The notes beneath the pieces are model-generated. The model was given only the letters and a program-made list of their open reading frames with translations, was not told the DNA's origin and searched no databases. From positions 1 through 50,512 of the forward strand of contig CAIMOR010000487.1 in assembly GCA_903843125.1 (NCBI GenBank): 50,512 nt of DNA, read 5' to 3'. The translations under genes were made by a program, and so were the position numbers. This document shows, piece after piece, positions 16,830 through 24,981 of this stretch. Positions within the stretch are counted from its first letter, which is position 1, and the number at the start of each line of letters is the position of its first letter. This DNA comes from an uncultured Rhodospirillales bacterium. GTDB taxonomy: Bacteria; Pseudomonadota; Alphaproteobacteria; Acetobacterales; Acetobacteraceae.

Positions 16830-17782
16830 CACCCCTTCACCGCGGCCGCGATCGCGTCCGACATGTCCTGGATATCGCGGCTGAAGGCGGCGCCGTCGCG
16901 GTCGGCCGTGGCAATGCCGACGCGCTGGGCGAAGCTGCGCCAGGTCGGCGTTGCCAGCGCACGATGGAAGCTTTCGTACAACGCGGCCACCACGGGTGCC
17001 GGCGTGGCCGCCGGCACGGAAAGCCCCTTCAGGTTTTCCATGTACACGTCGTAGCCGCTCTCGATCAGCGTCGGCACCTGCGGATACTCGGCGCAGCGTT
17101 CGCGTGAGGCGACGCCGATGGGTCGCAGCGCGCGGGCATCGACCAGCGCCTTGCATTCGTCCGGCGTCGCCACGGTCGCGGTCACCTCGCCGGCGGCCAC
17201 GGCGGTCAGCGCCGGCGCGCCGCCGGTGTAGGGCACATGCAGCAGCTCCACATGCGCGCGCTTGCCGAGCACGACGAAGACGGATTGGTACAGGCTGCCC
17301 ACGCCGGAACTGCCATAGGTCAGCCGCCCCGGCGTGCGCTTGGCAATGGCCATCAGCTGCTGCGGATTGCGGAACGGGCTGTCGGCCTTCACCAGCATCA
17401 CCAGCGGGTAGCGCGCCACCAGGATGACATGGTGGAAGTCGCGCTGCGGGTCGTAGGGCACCTCGCGGTAATGCGGCACGCTGGTGCTTTCGCTGCCGCC
17501 GGTGACCAGCAGGGAATAGCCGTCCGGTGCGGCCTGAGCCACTTGCTGGGCCGCCAGCACGCCGGCCGCCCCGGGCCGGTTGACCACCACGATGGGTTGC
17601 GGCAGCACATCCTGCGCGGCCTGCTGCAGGCCGCGGGCAACGATGTCGCTGCCGCCGCCGGGGGCGAAGCCGACGATGATCTGGATCGGTCTCTGCGGCA
17701 CCCAGCCCTGGGCCTGCGCGATGCCGGCCTGCGCGGCGCCGGCCATCGCCATGCCACCCAGCAATGCCCTGCGTCCCAGCAT
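16829..17782 (-). CDS. TctC/Bug substrate-binding protein
   Basis: 317 residues. Signal peptide (MLGRRALLGGMAMAGAAQAG), then PIQIIVGFAPGGGSDIVARG, VVNRPGAAGVLAAQQVAQ, APDGYSLLVTGGSEST and LLHVPYTGGAPALTAVAAGE. It is the first gene of the two-gene minus-strand unit 17782-15867. The start ATG 17782 is chosen for the signal peptide; the frame remains open upstream without homology. The 163 bases to the divergent small membrane-protein gene should hold the promoter, but no clear hexamers were found. Confidence 0.9.
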   Translation of the reverse strand: MLGRRALLGGMAMAGAAQAGIAQAQGWVPQRPIQIIVGFAPGGGSDIVARGLQQAAQDVLPQPIVVVNRPGAAGVLAAQQVAQAAPDGYSLLVTGGSESTSVPHYREVPYDPQRDFHHVILVARYPLVMLVKADSPFRNPQQLMAIAKRTPGRLTYGSSGVGSLYQSVFVVLGKRAHVELLHVPYTGGAPALTAVAAGEVTATVATPDECKALVDARALRPIGVASRERCAEYPQVPTLIESGYDVYMENLKGLSVPAATPAPVVAALYESFHRALATPTWRSFAQRVGIATADRDGAAFSRDIQDMSDAIAAAVKG

Positions 17783-17945
17783 GCCCGTCGCCTCCGTCGC
17801 TGGCGGGATGTTGGCGCGGTTGGCGGCGCGCGGCAATCGGGCGGCCATGAGGCGTAACATTTTGTCGGGCTCAACCGCCTGTTCACGGCTTGCGGCCAGC
17901 CTTCCCGCAGCCCTGCGCATGTGGCCATGGCTGGAGGATCTCACC

Positions 17946-18074
17946 ATGCTCGGTATGTGGTTGTTTTTCGGCATTCTCGGCGGCGGCCTGGCCCTCGTCG
18001 TCGTCGCCCGCGGCTTCGCTCGCGAGACGGCTGAACTGGAATTGGAAGACCAGCACAAGCTCACTTGGGAATAG
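17946..18074 (+). CDS. Small single-span membrane protein, 42 aa
   Basis: ATG 17946 with GGAGG 13 bases upstream. The product is one hydrophobic helix (LGMWLFFGILGGGLALVVVA) followed by RGFARETAELELEDQHKL, a charged cytoplasmic tail. The positive-inside rule puts the C-terminus in the cytoplasm. It is followed 146 bases later by another 42-residue protein of the same design. Small membrane proteins like this often are accessory subunits, but no larger partner is adjacent. I do not recognise the family. Confidence 0.6.
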   Translation: MLGMWLFFGILGGGLALVVVARGFARETAELELEDQHKLTWE

Positions 18075-18220
18075 CGCGCCGCAGCCACGGCCGCCGGCAC
18101 GCGGCACGCCATGTTGCGCCGCATCAATGCCACGTTGCCGCCTTGCCGCCATGGTGCCTGCCGGGCCGCGATGCCCTTGACGGCCATGGGGCCGAGCATC
18201 GCGGATCAGGACATCCCGCC

Positions 18221-18349
18221 ATGTTCGGCACCCTTCTGTTCATCCTCGCCACCCTCACCGCCGTGGCCACCGGCCTGGCCGCCCGCGCCGCGCTGCACGG
18301 CCGGGCCGGGCACCAGGTGGAAGACATGGGCCGCCTGATCGGCGGCTGA
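18221..18349 (+). CDS. Second small single-span membrane protein, 42 aa
   Basis: ATG 18221, with AGGA about 10 bases upstream. It has the same length and plan as the preceding small gene: MFG start, one hydrophobic helix (LLFILATLTAVATGLAARAA), then a polar tail with HQVEDMGRLIGG. The two are similar in layout but weakly in sequence, so an old duplication is possible. Its stop lies nine bases before the convergent end of the btuB-like gene. The function is unknown. Confidence 0.5.
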   Translation: MFGTLLFILATLTAVATGLAARAALHGRAGHQVEDMGRLIGG

Positions 18350-18358
18350 CGCGCCCGC

Positions 18359-20335
18359 CTACAGCGCGAAGCGCGTCCCGAGCAGGAAGCTGCGCCCCGG
18401 CGTGGCGAAGCCGTTGATCGGCTCCCACCGGCTGTTGGTCAGGTTGCGGCCTTCCAGGAAGACCGCGACCTCGGGCATCAGCCGGTAGGTCGCGGTCAGG
18501 TTCAGCACCGCGCCGGCGCGGTTGTTGTGCGGCGTGGTGTTGGGGTCGCCGGTATTGCCGTAGCTGGCATAGGCGCCTTCCGGACTGCGGCCGGTGAACA
18601 GCACCGTGGGCGCCACCACCAGCCGCTCGATCGGCTGCACCCGCCCGACCAGGCTCAGCACGTGCTCGGGCCGTCGCGCCAGCCGCTGCTGCGTCGTGGC
18701 GTCGAAGGCCTCCGTCAGCGTCCAGGCCACCGTGCCCTCCAGCCAGCTGGCCGGACGCAGGGTCAGGCCCAGCTCAGCACCATGGATCTTCGCCCGGTCC
18801 ACGTTGGCCTGGGTGAAGGTGAAGGCGTCGATGGCGCTGTAGTTGATCAGGCTGCGTACGGTGGACTGGAAGAAGGTCCAGCCCGCCGTGGCGAAGTTGG
18901 GCTTGCCCGCCGCGGCAATGTCGGTCTCGGTACCTACCTCCCAGCCCAGGCTGCGTTCCGGCCGCAGCGCCGCGTTGCCGACATAGCCCGGCGCCATGCC
19001 GAAGCGCTCGTACAGAGATGGCGTCCGGTAGGCGCTGCCGCCCGAGGCGCGGATGCGACTGTTCAACTCCGGCACCGCCAGCACCGCGCCGGCGCGCCAG
19101 GTGGTGGCCTCGCCGAAGCCGGTCGTCGCTTCCTCGCGCAAGCCGCCGGTCAGGTCCAGCCGGTTCCACAGCCGATACTGCACGCTGGCATGGCCGCCGG
19201 TGCTGTGCTGCTGGGCCCGCGTGGTGGTGGTGTAGCCCGGGTAGCCGGCGCGGCTGTCGGTTTGTTCCAGCGCGTGCAGCACGCCGAAGGCAAGGGCGCC
19301 GTCCTGCGCCGGGCCGAAACCGGGCAGGCGCAACGTGTTGGACCACTCCAGGCCCTGCCGGCGGCCGCGGTTCAGGTCGCTGGTGGTGCTGTAGTCGGCA
19401 CTGGCGCCGGCATTGGGCAGGTTCAGGTAGCGCCGCCGATTCTCGGTATCGAAGCCGCGCAGGCCGGTGGTCCAGCGGCCGTCGAACAGGCTGGTTTCCG
19501 CCCGCAACTGGCCGGTGACGCGCTGGTCCAGCCCGCGATAGTTCGGGTCGGTCGCCAGTTGGCCGCTGTCGTTCAGGCCATCCAGCCCGAAGCGGTTCTG
19601 CTGCCAGCGCAGCAGCCCCTCAACCCGGGTGCCCTCGGTCGGGGTCCAGCCCAGCCGCGCCGTGGTCGCCGCGCCGCGGAAGCCGTGCGCCTCGCCGGTG
19701 CTGGTCTGCAGCCGGGGCGCCAGGTTGCTGAAGCCCTGGGTGGTCAGCCCCTGGGTGCCGACCAGGTAGTCGAACTGCCCGACGGTTCCGGTGGCGCCCA
19801 GCCCGCCGCGCAGCGTGCGTTGCGTACCGGCGGCAAGCTCGCCGAACGGCGCGAACTGCCGGTCCGCCGGCGCCTTGCGGGTGACGATGTTGACCACGCC
19901 ACCCAGCGCCGAGGAGCCATAGAGCGAGGAGGCCGGTCCGCGCACCACCTCGATCCGCTCGACCGCGCCCAGCAGGTCCTGGCCGAAGTCGAAGGCGTTG
20001 GAGGGGCCTGAGGGGTCGTTGATCGGCACGCCGTCCAGCAGCACCAGCGTATGGGCGCTGTTGGCCCCGCGCAGGAAGCCGCTGGTCTGCTGGCCAAGGC
20101 CACCACTGGGTGCCAGGCGCATGCCGGGCACCGCAACCAGGGCCTCGGCGAGCGACTGGTAGCCACGCTCCTCGATGTCCTGGCGGGTGATGACGGTGAT
20201 GGCCGCCGGCACCCGCTCGGCCGGGGTGGGGATGCGGGTGGCGGTGACGATGGTGTCGGGGATGGCGGTCTGCCCGTAGGCATGGAAGGGCAATGCCGCC
20301 AGGATGGCCAGCGTTGCGAGACGGGTGGTGCGCAT
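18359..20335 (-). CDS. btuB: TonB-dependent outer membrane receptor, vitamin B12 type
   Basis: 658 residues. Signal peptide (RLATLAILAALPFHAYGQ), TonB-box-like DTIVTATRIPT, plug domain (VITRQDIEERGYQSLAEAL ... LDGVPINDPSGPSNAFD ... RIEVVRGPASSLYGSSALGG) and a C-terminal beta-barrel ending GRSFLLGTRFAL. The size matches BtuB. Assignment to cobalamin uptake rests mainly on the cobalamin riboswitch in its leader. The ATG at 20335 lies behind GGGGAGAC; the longer frame upstream lies in the leader. No BtuCDF transporter or cobalamin synthesis genes are nearby, so the receptor is a single-gene regulon member here. Confidence 0.92.
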   Translation of the reverse strand: MRTTRLATLAILAALPFHAYGQTAIPDTIVTATRIPTPAERVPAAITVITRQDIEERGYQSLAEALVAVPGMRLAPSGGLGQQTSGFLRGANSAHTLVLLDGVPINDPSGPSNAFDFGQDLLGAVERIEVVRGPASSLYGSSALGGVVNIVTRKAPADRQFAPFGELAAGTQRTLRGGLGATGTVGQFDYLVGTQGLTTQGFSNLAPRLQTSTGEAHGFRGAATTARLGWTPTEGTRVEGLLRWQQNRFGLDGLNDSGQLATDPNYRGLDQRVTGQLRAETSLFDGRWTTGLRGFDTENRRRYLNLPNAGASADYSTTSDLNRGRRQGLEWSNTLRLPGFGPAQDGALAFGVLHALEQTDSRAGYPGYTTTTRAQQHSTGGHASVQYRLWNRLDLTGGLREEATTGFGEATTWRAGAVLAVPELNSRIRASGGSAYRTPSLYERFGMAPGYVGNAALRPERSLGWEVGTETDIAAAGKPNFATAGWTFFQSTVRSLINYSAIDAFTFTQANVDRAKIHGAELGLTLRPASWLEGTVAWTLTEAFDATTQQRLARRPEHVLSLVGRVQPIERLVVAPTVLFTGRSPEGAYASYGNTGDPNTTPHNNRAGAVLNLTATYRLMPEVAVFLEGRNLTNSRWEPINGFATPGRSFLLGTRFAL

Positions 20336-20489
20336 GGATGTCTCCCCATGTGCGCGTGACGAAACGCTCCGCCCCGGTCGCCCGGGGTGGAACAGCTTGC
20401 GTCGTTCCCGCATGCGGAAGCGCCGGGCCTTTCAGCCCAGCCCCTTGGTCCGATACACAGGTGCACCCCGCCCCATGCGCGCGAGACAA
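20336..20489 (-). promoter_or_regulatory. btuB leader downstream of the riboswitch aptamer
   Basis: About 150 untranslated bases between the B12 box and the btuB start. It holds the 20425-20438 hairpin and the Shine-Dalgarno GGGGAGAC close to the ATG. No U-tract follows the hairpin, which favours control of translation or Rho-dependent ending over an intrinsic terminator. No gene is seen here. Confidence 0.5.
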
Positions 20490-20655
20490 CTCTGCGTCGG
20501 CCGGTCTCCTGGCTCGCGGGTCGTCACCTCGCCCCGCCTTCTCACACGCCGGGGCGTGCAATGGCTGGTTGGGGCAGGCTCACCGCCTACAGTTGCGGGG
20601 GCAGCCGCGGATTGGCGGGTTGCCCCACGTCACGCGTTCCCGACACCGTCGCATG
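20490..20655 (-). promoter_or_regulatory. Cobalamin (AdoCbl) riboswitch
   Basis: Read on the minus strand, the 337-base gap before btuB contains the conserved core GCTGCCCCCGCAACTGTA (about 20588-20611) and the 3' B12 box GAGCCAGGAGACCGGCC (about 20501-20517), in the usual order and spacing. Between them lie the expected P5-P6 arms and GACGACCCGC just before the B12 box. Effector binding would lower btuB expression. Downstream, a GGGCT-GAAA-GGCCC hairpin at 20425-20438 may belong to the expression platform. The outer limits are approximate. Confidence 0.93.
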
Positions 20656-20672
20656 CCCAATTCGTAGCAGCT

Positions 20673-21344
20673 TCAGAACACCATGCCCAGGGCCGCCACG
20701 CCCAGCCAGCACAGCACCACCAGCACCGCGGTGGCGAACAGGCAGCCGGCGATGGTCAGCCCCACGCCCCAGGCGATGGTCCGGTTGTCGGCCTCCACCA
20801 GGCCCAGCGCCATGACGATGTTGCCGAAGGCGGGTGGCCCATTGGTGCCGGGGCCGGGCAGGATCAGCATCAGCGCGACATAGGCGGTCAGCCAGCCGAA
20901 CAGCTTGTCGCCGGCCGAGGAAACGAACCAGCCGGGCCGCGGCTTCACGAAGGTCTCGATCCGCTTCACCCACTTCGAGGAAGCGCCCGACAGACGCAGC
21001 AGGTCGGCCCGCTTGATGCTCTGCCGGGCGATGAAGGCGGGCAGCTTCGGGTCGCGCCGGCCAAGCCCCATCTGCACCCCGAGGATCAACACCGGCGTGC
21101 CGAACACGGAGGCCATGCCAGGCAGCAGCGACGGCAGCAGCAGCAGCAGGATCAGCAGGCCGAAGGCGCGGTCACCGAACGCCTCGGCCATCTCGCCGAG
21201 CGTGATGCGTTCGCCCGGGAAGCGCGCGGCCACTTCGGCCACGATGCGCGAGATCGGCGCGCCGTGCGATTCCGCGCCCGTACTGCCATGCGGCGCGTCG
21301 CCCTGCGGCGCATGGCCGATCAGGCTCTCCAAATTACCATCCAT
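20673..21344 (-). CDS. exoD: ExoD family membrane protein (exopolysaccharide synthesis)
   Basis: 223 residues. The cytoplasmic N-terminus (PISRIVAEVAARFPGERITL-GEMAEAFGDRA) is followed by hydrophobic segments LLILLLLLPSLLPG, LFGWLTAYVALMLILPG, FGNIVMALGLVEADN and a final pair (IAGCLFATAVLVVLCWLGVA). This is the ExoD pattern; the family was named from Sinorhizobium exopolysaccharide mutants, but its biochemical role is not known. ATG 21344. It lies upstream of the riboswitch-btuB unit on the same strand; the riboswitch begins about 20 bases after its stop, so read-through is possible. Confidence 0.87.
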   Translation of the reverse strand: MDGNLESLIGHAPQGDAPHGSTGAESHGAPISRIVAEVAARFPGERITLGEMAEAFGDRAFGLLILLLLLPSLLPGMASVFGTPVLILGVQMGLGRRDPKLPAFIARQSIKRADLLRLSGASSKWVKRIETFVKPRPGWFVSSAGDKLFGWLTAYVALMLILPGPGTNGPPAFGNIVMALGLVEADNRTIAWGVGLTIAGCLFATAVLVVLCWLGVAALGMVF

Positions 21345-21488
21345 TCCCGGAACTGATCCTTCGCCCTGGCGCGAGCCTGAAAACGCTGGTGCGGCTTCTT
21401 GCCGGCCGACGCAGCGGAGCCCTTATGTTAGGCGGAAACGCCGGATGGACGCACGGAAATTTCCGTGTGCGGGATCACGACGTCATGG

Positions 21489-22904
21489 TTACGACGCCAG
21501 GGGGGGCCGGTTGCCCGCCCAAGGCCGCGCCGCCTCAAAGGCCGCGCTGGCCTGCAACACGCCCAGATCGTCGAAGCGGCGACCAACGATCTGCAGCCCC
21601 ACCGGCAGGCCATCCGGCGTGAAGCCGCACGGCACGCTGGCGGCGGGGCTGCCGGACCAGTTGAACGGGTAGGAGAACTCGGCCCACATCAGCCAATCCC
21701 ACGGGTGCCGCGGCCAATGGCTCGGCTGCAGCTGCGTCGCCGGGAAGGCGGCCACGCTGACCGCCGGCGAGAGCAGGAAGTCGTAGCCTGCCATGAACTG
21801 GTGGATAGCCTGGATATAGGCGAAGCGACGTTCCCGCATCAGCATGAACTCCGGCACCGTCTGGCGCCCAGCCACCTCCAGCATGGCGACCAGGCCAGGG
21901 TCCATCCGGTCCGCCCACTCGGCCAGGTATTGTCGCTTGGCGGCAAAGGCGGCCGGCCAGAAATATCGCACCAGCTCCGGCCCCAGCGGTCCCCAGGGCG
22001 GGGTCACCGGCTCGACAACCGCGCCCAGCCTCTCGAAAACCGCTACCGCAGAGGCCACCGGTGCGGCCACGTCGGGGTCGACCCGGGCATGGCCGAAATC
22101 GGCGCTGAAGGCAATGCGCTTGCCGCGCAGGTCCGGCGCCAGGTTGCCGGCGTAGTCCTGCGGCGGCGCTTCCAGGCTCAGGAAGTCCCAGGGGTGCGGC
22201 CCGGCCATGGCCTGCACCATCAGTGCCGCGTCGCGCACGCTGCGGGTGATGGGCCCGACATGCGTCGCGGCATCGTTGTTCGAGACCGGCCAGCAGGGTA
22301 CGCGGCCATGCGTCGGCTTGAAGCCGAACACCCCGCTGAACGCGGCCGGCATGCGGATGGAGCCGGCGCCATCGCCCCCCTCATGCAGCGGGCCGAAGCC
22401 GCAGGCCGCCGCGACCGCAGCGCCGGCCGAGGACGCGCCAGCGTTCAGCCCGTGCCGCCAGGGATTATGGGTAATGCCGGTCAGCGGGCTTTCGCTGACG
22501 CCCTTCCAGCCGAACTCAGGCGACGTGGTCTTGCCCAGCATCACGGCACCGGCGGCGTGCAGTCGGGCGACGGCCGGCGTATCCGTATCCGGCAGGCTGC
22601 CGCGGAAGATCAGGCTGCCCTGTTCGGTCGGCACGCCGCTGGTCGAGTGCAGGTCCTTGATCGTCATCGGCACGCCTTCCAGCAGCCGAGGCGTCTCGCC
22701 GCGCTGGAACACCGCTTCGGAGGCCCGGGCGGCAGCCAGGGCGTGCTCCCGCGTCAGCCGTGCCATCGCGTTGACGCCGGGGTCCACCCGCTCGATCCGG
22801 CGGAGGACCGCCTGCGCGACCTCCACCGGGGAAAGCTGCCGGCTGCGGTACAGGCCAGCGAGTTCTGCGGCCCCGAGCCAGCCCAGCTCGTCGTCGGCCG
22901 CCAT
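21489..22904 (-). CDS. Amidase signature family hydrolase
   Basis: 471 residues. The Ser-cisSer-Lys triad can be placed: lysine in VPMTIKDLHSTSG, the cis-serine in NAGASSAGAAVAAA, and the nucleophile in GDGAGSIRMPAAFSG-VFGFKPTHG. The family hydrolyses carboxamides to acids and ammonia. The glycine-rich signature is slightly altered (GASSAGA for GGSSGGS), which may affect specificity. The start ATG 22904 overlaps the crotonase stop (TGATG); it is the last gene of the minus-strand operon with binding proteins and CoA-transferase, so it may release the acid that the transferase activates. Confidence 0.9.
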   Translation of the reverse strand: MAADDELGWLGAAELAGLYRSRQLSPVEVAQAVLRRIERVDPGVNAMARLTREHALAAARASEAVFQRGETPRLLEGVPMTIKDLHSTSGVPTEQGSLIFRGSLPDTDTPAVARLHAAGAVMLGKTTSPEFGWKGVSESPLTGITHNPWRHGLNAGASSAGAAVAAACGFGPLHEGGDGAGSIRMPAAFSGVFGFKPTHGRVPCWPVSNNDAATHVGPITRSVRDAALMVQAMAGPHPWDFLSLEAPPQDYAGNLAPDLRGKRIAFSADFGHARVDPDVAAPVASAVAVFERLGAVVEPVTPPWGPLGPELVRYFWPAAFAAKRQYLAEWADRMDPGLVAMLEVAGRQTVPEFMLMRERRFAYIQAIHQFMAGYDFLLSPAVSVAAFPATQLQPSHWPRHPWDWLMWAEFSYPFNWSGSPAASVPCGFTPDGLPVGLQIVGRRFDDLGVLQASAAFEAARPWAGNRPPLAS

Positions 22905-23707
22905 CAGTTGCCCTGGAAGGCCGGCTTGCGCTTTTCCATAAAGGCGCGGCGGCCTTCCTTGTAGTCGTTGCTGTCGAAGCACGCGGCCATGGCGGCCTTG
23001 ATGGCGTCCATGTCGCGGTCGGCGCGGTCCTTGCAGACCGACTTCACCGTCATCTTGTTGGTCTTCAGCGAGAGCGGCGCGTTGCCGGCCATGGTCGCGG
23101 CCAGCTTGGCCACTTCCGCGTCCAGCTGGTCCACCGGCACCACCTTGTTGACCAGGCCGAAGCGCTCGGCCTCCTTCGCGCCGAAGCGCTCGCCGGTCAT
23201 CAGGATCATGTTGGCATGGGCCGGGCCGACGAGATCGACCAGGGCGCGCACCATGTCGAAGCCGTAGGCGATGCTCAACTTGGCGGCGGGGATGCCGAAC
23301 TGGCTGTCATCCGACGCGATGCGGATATCCGTGCCCATGGCAATGCCCAGGCCACCGCCCATGCAGAAGCCGCGGATCTGCGCGATGACCGGCCACTTGT
23401 AGTTGGAAAGCTTGACGCGGCCGGCGCTGGTGATCTTGTCGTATTCCTGCTGCGCGTTGGCGTCGGACCGCACCTTCTCGAACTGCGAGATGTCGGCGCC
23501 CGAGACGAAAGCCTTGTCGCCGGCGCCCTTCAGCACCACGCAGCGCACCTGGCCGGACGCCTCGAACTGGTCGAGCGCCTCCCCCATGCCGCCCCACATG
23601 TCCACCGACATGGCGTTGCGCTTTTCCGGCTGGTTGAAGACGATGGTGCCGACCCCGGCTTCGAGGCTGGCGAGGATCTTCCCGCCGGCGAGTTCCTGCA
23701 TGGCCAT
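22904..23707 (-). CDS. Crotonase (enoyl-CoA hydratase/isomerase) family protein lacking both catalytic Glu
   Basis: 267 residues. The crotonase fold and oxyanion-hole segments are clear: KAFVSGADISQFEK and IRGFCMGGGLGIAMGTDIRI. In classical hydratases one glutamate lies two residues after the GGG and another in the QPE-LG segment; here these positions read GGGLG and FGIPAAKLSIAYG, so both are missing. A different reaction (isomerisation, thioester hydrolysis, C-C cleavage) is likely. The C-terminal part includes GERFGAKEAERFGLVNKVV and ends KRKPAFQGN. ATG 23707 overlaps the CoA-transferase stop (TGATG), and its own stop overlaps the amidase start in the same way. Confidence 0.87.
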   Translation of the reverse strand: MAMQELAGGKILASLEAGVGTIVFNQPEKRNAMSVDMWGGMGEALDQFEASGQVRCVVLKGAGDKAFVSGADISQFEKVRSDANAQQEYDKITSAGRVKLSNYKWPVIAQIRGFCMGGGLGIAMGTDIRIASDDSQFGIPAAKLSIAYGFDMVRALVDLVGPAHANMILMTGERFGAKEAERFGLVNKVVPVDQLDAEVAKLAATMAGNAPLSLKTNKMTVKSVCKDRADRDMDAIKAAMAACFDSNDYKEGRRAFMEKRKPAFQGN

Positions 23708-24918
23708 CAGCCGAGTGCTCCAGTTGCCTTGAGAGCCGCGATCTCCGCGGCGGTGAGCCCGGCTTCGGCCAGGATTTCCTCGTTGTGTTCGCCGAGGTTC
23801 GGCATGTCCCGGTAGAAGCCGGTCTCCACGCCCTCGATGTTCACCGGCTGCGCCACCACCTTGATGTCGCCGCGGGTGCGATGCTGCATCGGCATCGCCA
23901 TCTCCAGGTGCTGGACCTGCGGGTCCTCGAACACTTCCTTGATGTTGTTCACCGGCCCGCACGGGATGCCGGCTTCCTCCAGCTTGTCGATCCAGTATTC
24001 GCTGGAGTGCTGGGCTGTGACCTGGCCGATGATCTCGTTGATCCGCTTGCGGTCGCGCGAGCGGCCGCCATTGGTCTTCCACTCCTCCACCTCCAGCCAT
24101 TCCTCATGGCCGGCGGCCTTGCAGAAGTTGGTCCAGAGCTTGGGGCTGGACGCGGCGATGTTGATCGGCTTGTCGGTGGTTGGGAACACGCCCATCGGGA
24201 TGTTCACCGGGTGGTCGTTGCCGGCCTGCCCCGCCACTTCGCCGTCCATCAGGAAGCGGCTGGCCTGGAAGTCCAGCATGAAGACCTGGGCTTCCAGCAG
24301 GCTGGTATGGACGTAGCCACCCTTGCCGGTGCGCTCGCGGTCGTACAGCTTCATCATGATGCCCATCGCCAGCAGGTTGCCGGCGGTGAGGTCGTTGATG
24401 GGGATGCCCACGCGCATCGGGCCGCGGCCGGCCTCGCCGGTGATGGTCATCAGCCCGCCCATGCCCTGGGCGATCTGGTCCACGCCGCCGCGCTTGCTGT
24501 ACGGCCCGGTCTGGCCGAAGCCGGAGATGGAGGCGTAGATCAGCCGCGGGTTCAGCTCCTTCAGGTCGTCATAGGCGATCTTCAGGCGGTGCTTGACCTG
24601 CATCCGCATGTTCTCGACCAGGATGTCGCAGGTGGCCGCCAGCTTCAGGAAGGCGGCATGCCCCGCGGGGTTCTTCAGGTCGATGCTGAGGCCGCGCTTG
24701 TTGCGGTGCAGGTTGATCTGGTCGAAGCCGTCGCGCGCGCCGCCCAGGCCGTCGCCGGCCGCCGGGGGTTCCACCCGGATGATGTCGGCGCCCCAATCCG
24801 CCAGGTGCCGCACGCAGGTGGGGCCGGCGCGGGCCAGGGTAAGGTCGAGCACGCGCAGGCCGGCCAGCGGCAGGCGCGTCTCCTGGGCCAATTTCGTATC
24901 CACGGCGCTTTCGGGCAT
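23707..24918 (-). CDS. CaiB/BaiF family III CoA-transferase
   Basis: 403 residues; ATG 24918 behind an optimal GGAGGA. Family landmarks: LAGLRVLDLTLARAGPTCVR, GADIIRVEPPAAGDG, LHRNKRGLSIDLKNP, SISGFGQTGPYSKRGG-VDQIAQGMGG and the catalytic aspartate in VGIPINDLTAGNLLAMG. It probably loads CoA onto a carboxylic acid that the following crotonase processes. It is distinct from the transferase at 8759 (low similarity outside motifs). Sixty-three bases upstream ends a LivK-type binding protein, so uptake and activation are probably co-transcribed. Confidence 0.9.
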   Translation of the reverse strand: MPESAVDTKLAQETRLPLAGLRVLDLTLARAGPTCVRHLADWGADIIRVEPPAAGDGLGGARDGFDQINLHRNKRGLSIDLKNPAGHAAFLKLAATCDILVENMRMQVKHRLKIAYDDLKELNPRLIYASISGFGQTGPYSKRGGVDQIAQGMGGLMTITGEAGRGPMRVGIPINDLTAGNLLAMGIMMKLYDRERTGKGGYVHTSLLEAQVFMLDFQASRFLMDGEVAGQAGNDHPVNIPMGVFPTTDKPINIAASSPKLWTNFCKAAGHEEWLEVEEWKTNGGRSRDRKRINEIIGQVTAQHSSEYWIDKLEEAGIPCGPVNNIKEVFEDPQVQHLEMAMPMQHRTRGDIKVVAQPVNIEGVETGFYRDMPNLGEHNEEILAEAGLTAAEIAALKATGALG

Positions 24919-24981
24919 GGGACTTCCTCCAACTCGCGCCGCAGACTAGGGCGGGCGCGAGCGGAGGGCCAGAGGGCGCCG

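Noticed and set aside
20304-21356. Plus-strand open frame across the btuB leader and exoD
   Set aside because: It overlaps the cobalamin riboswitch and exoD in antisense, and its translation has no recognisable domain.
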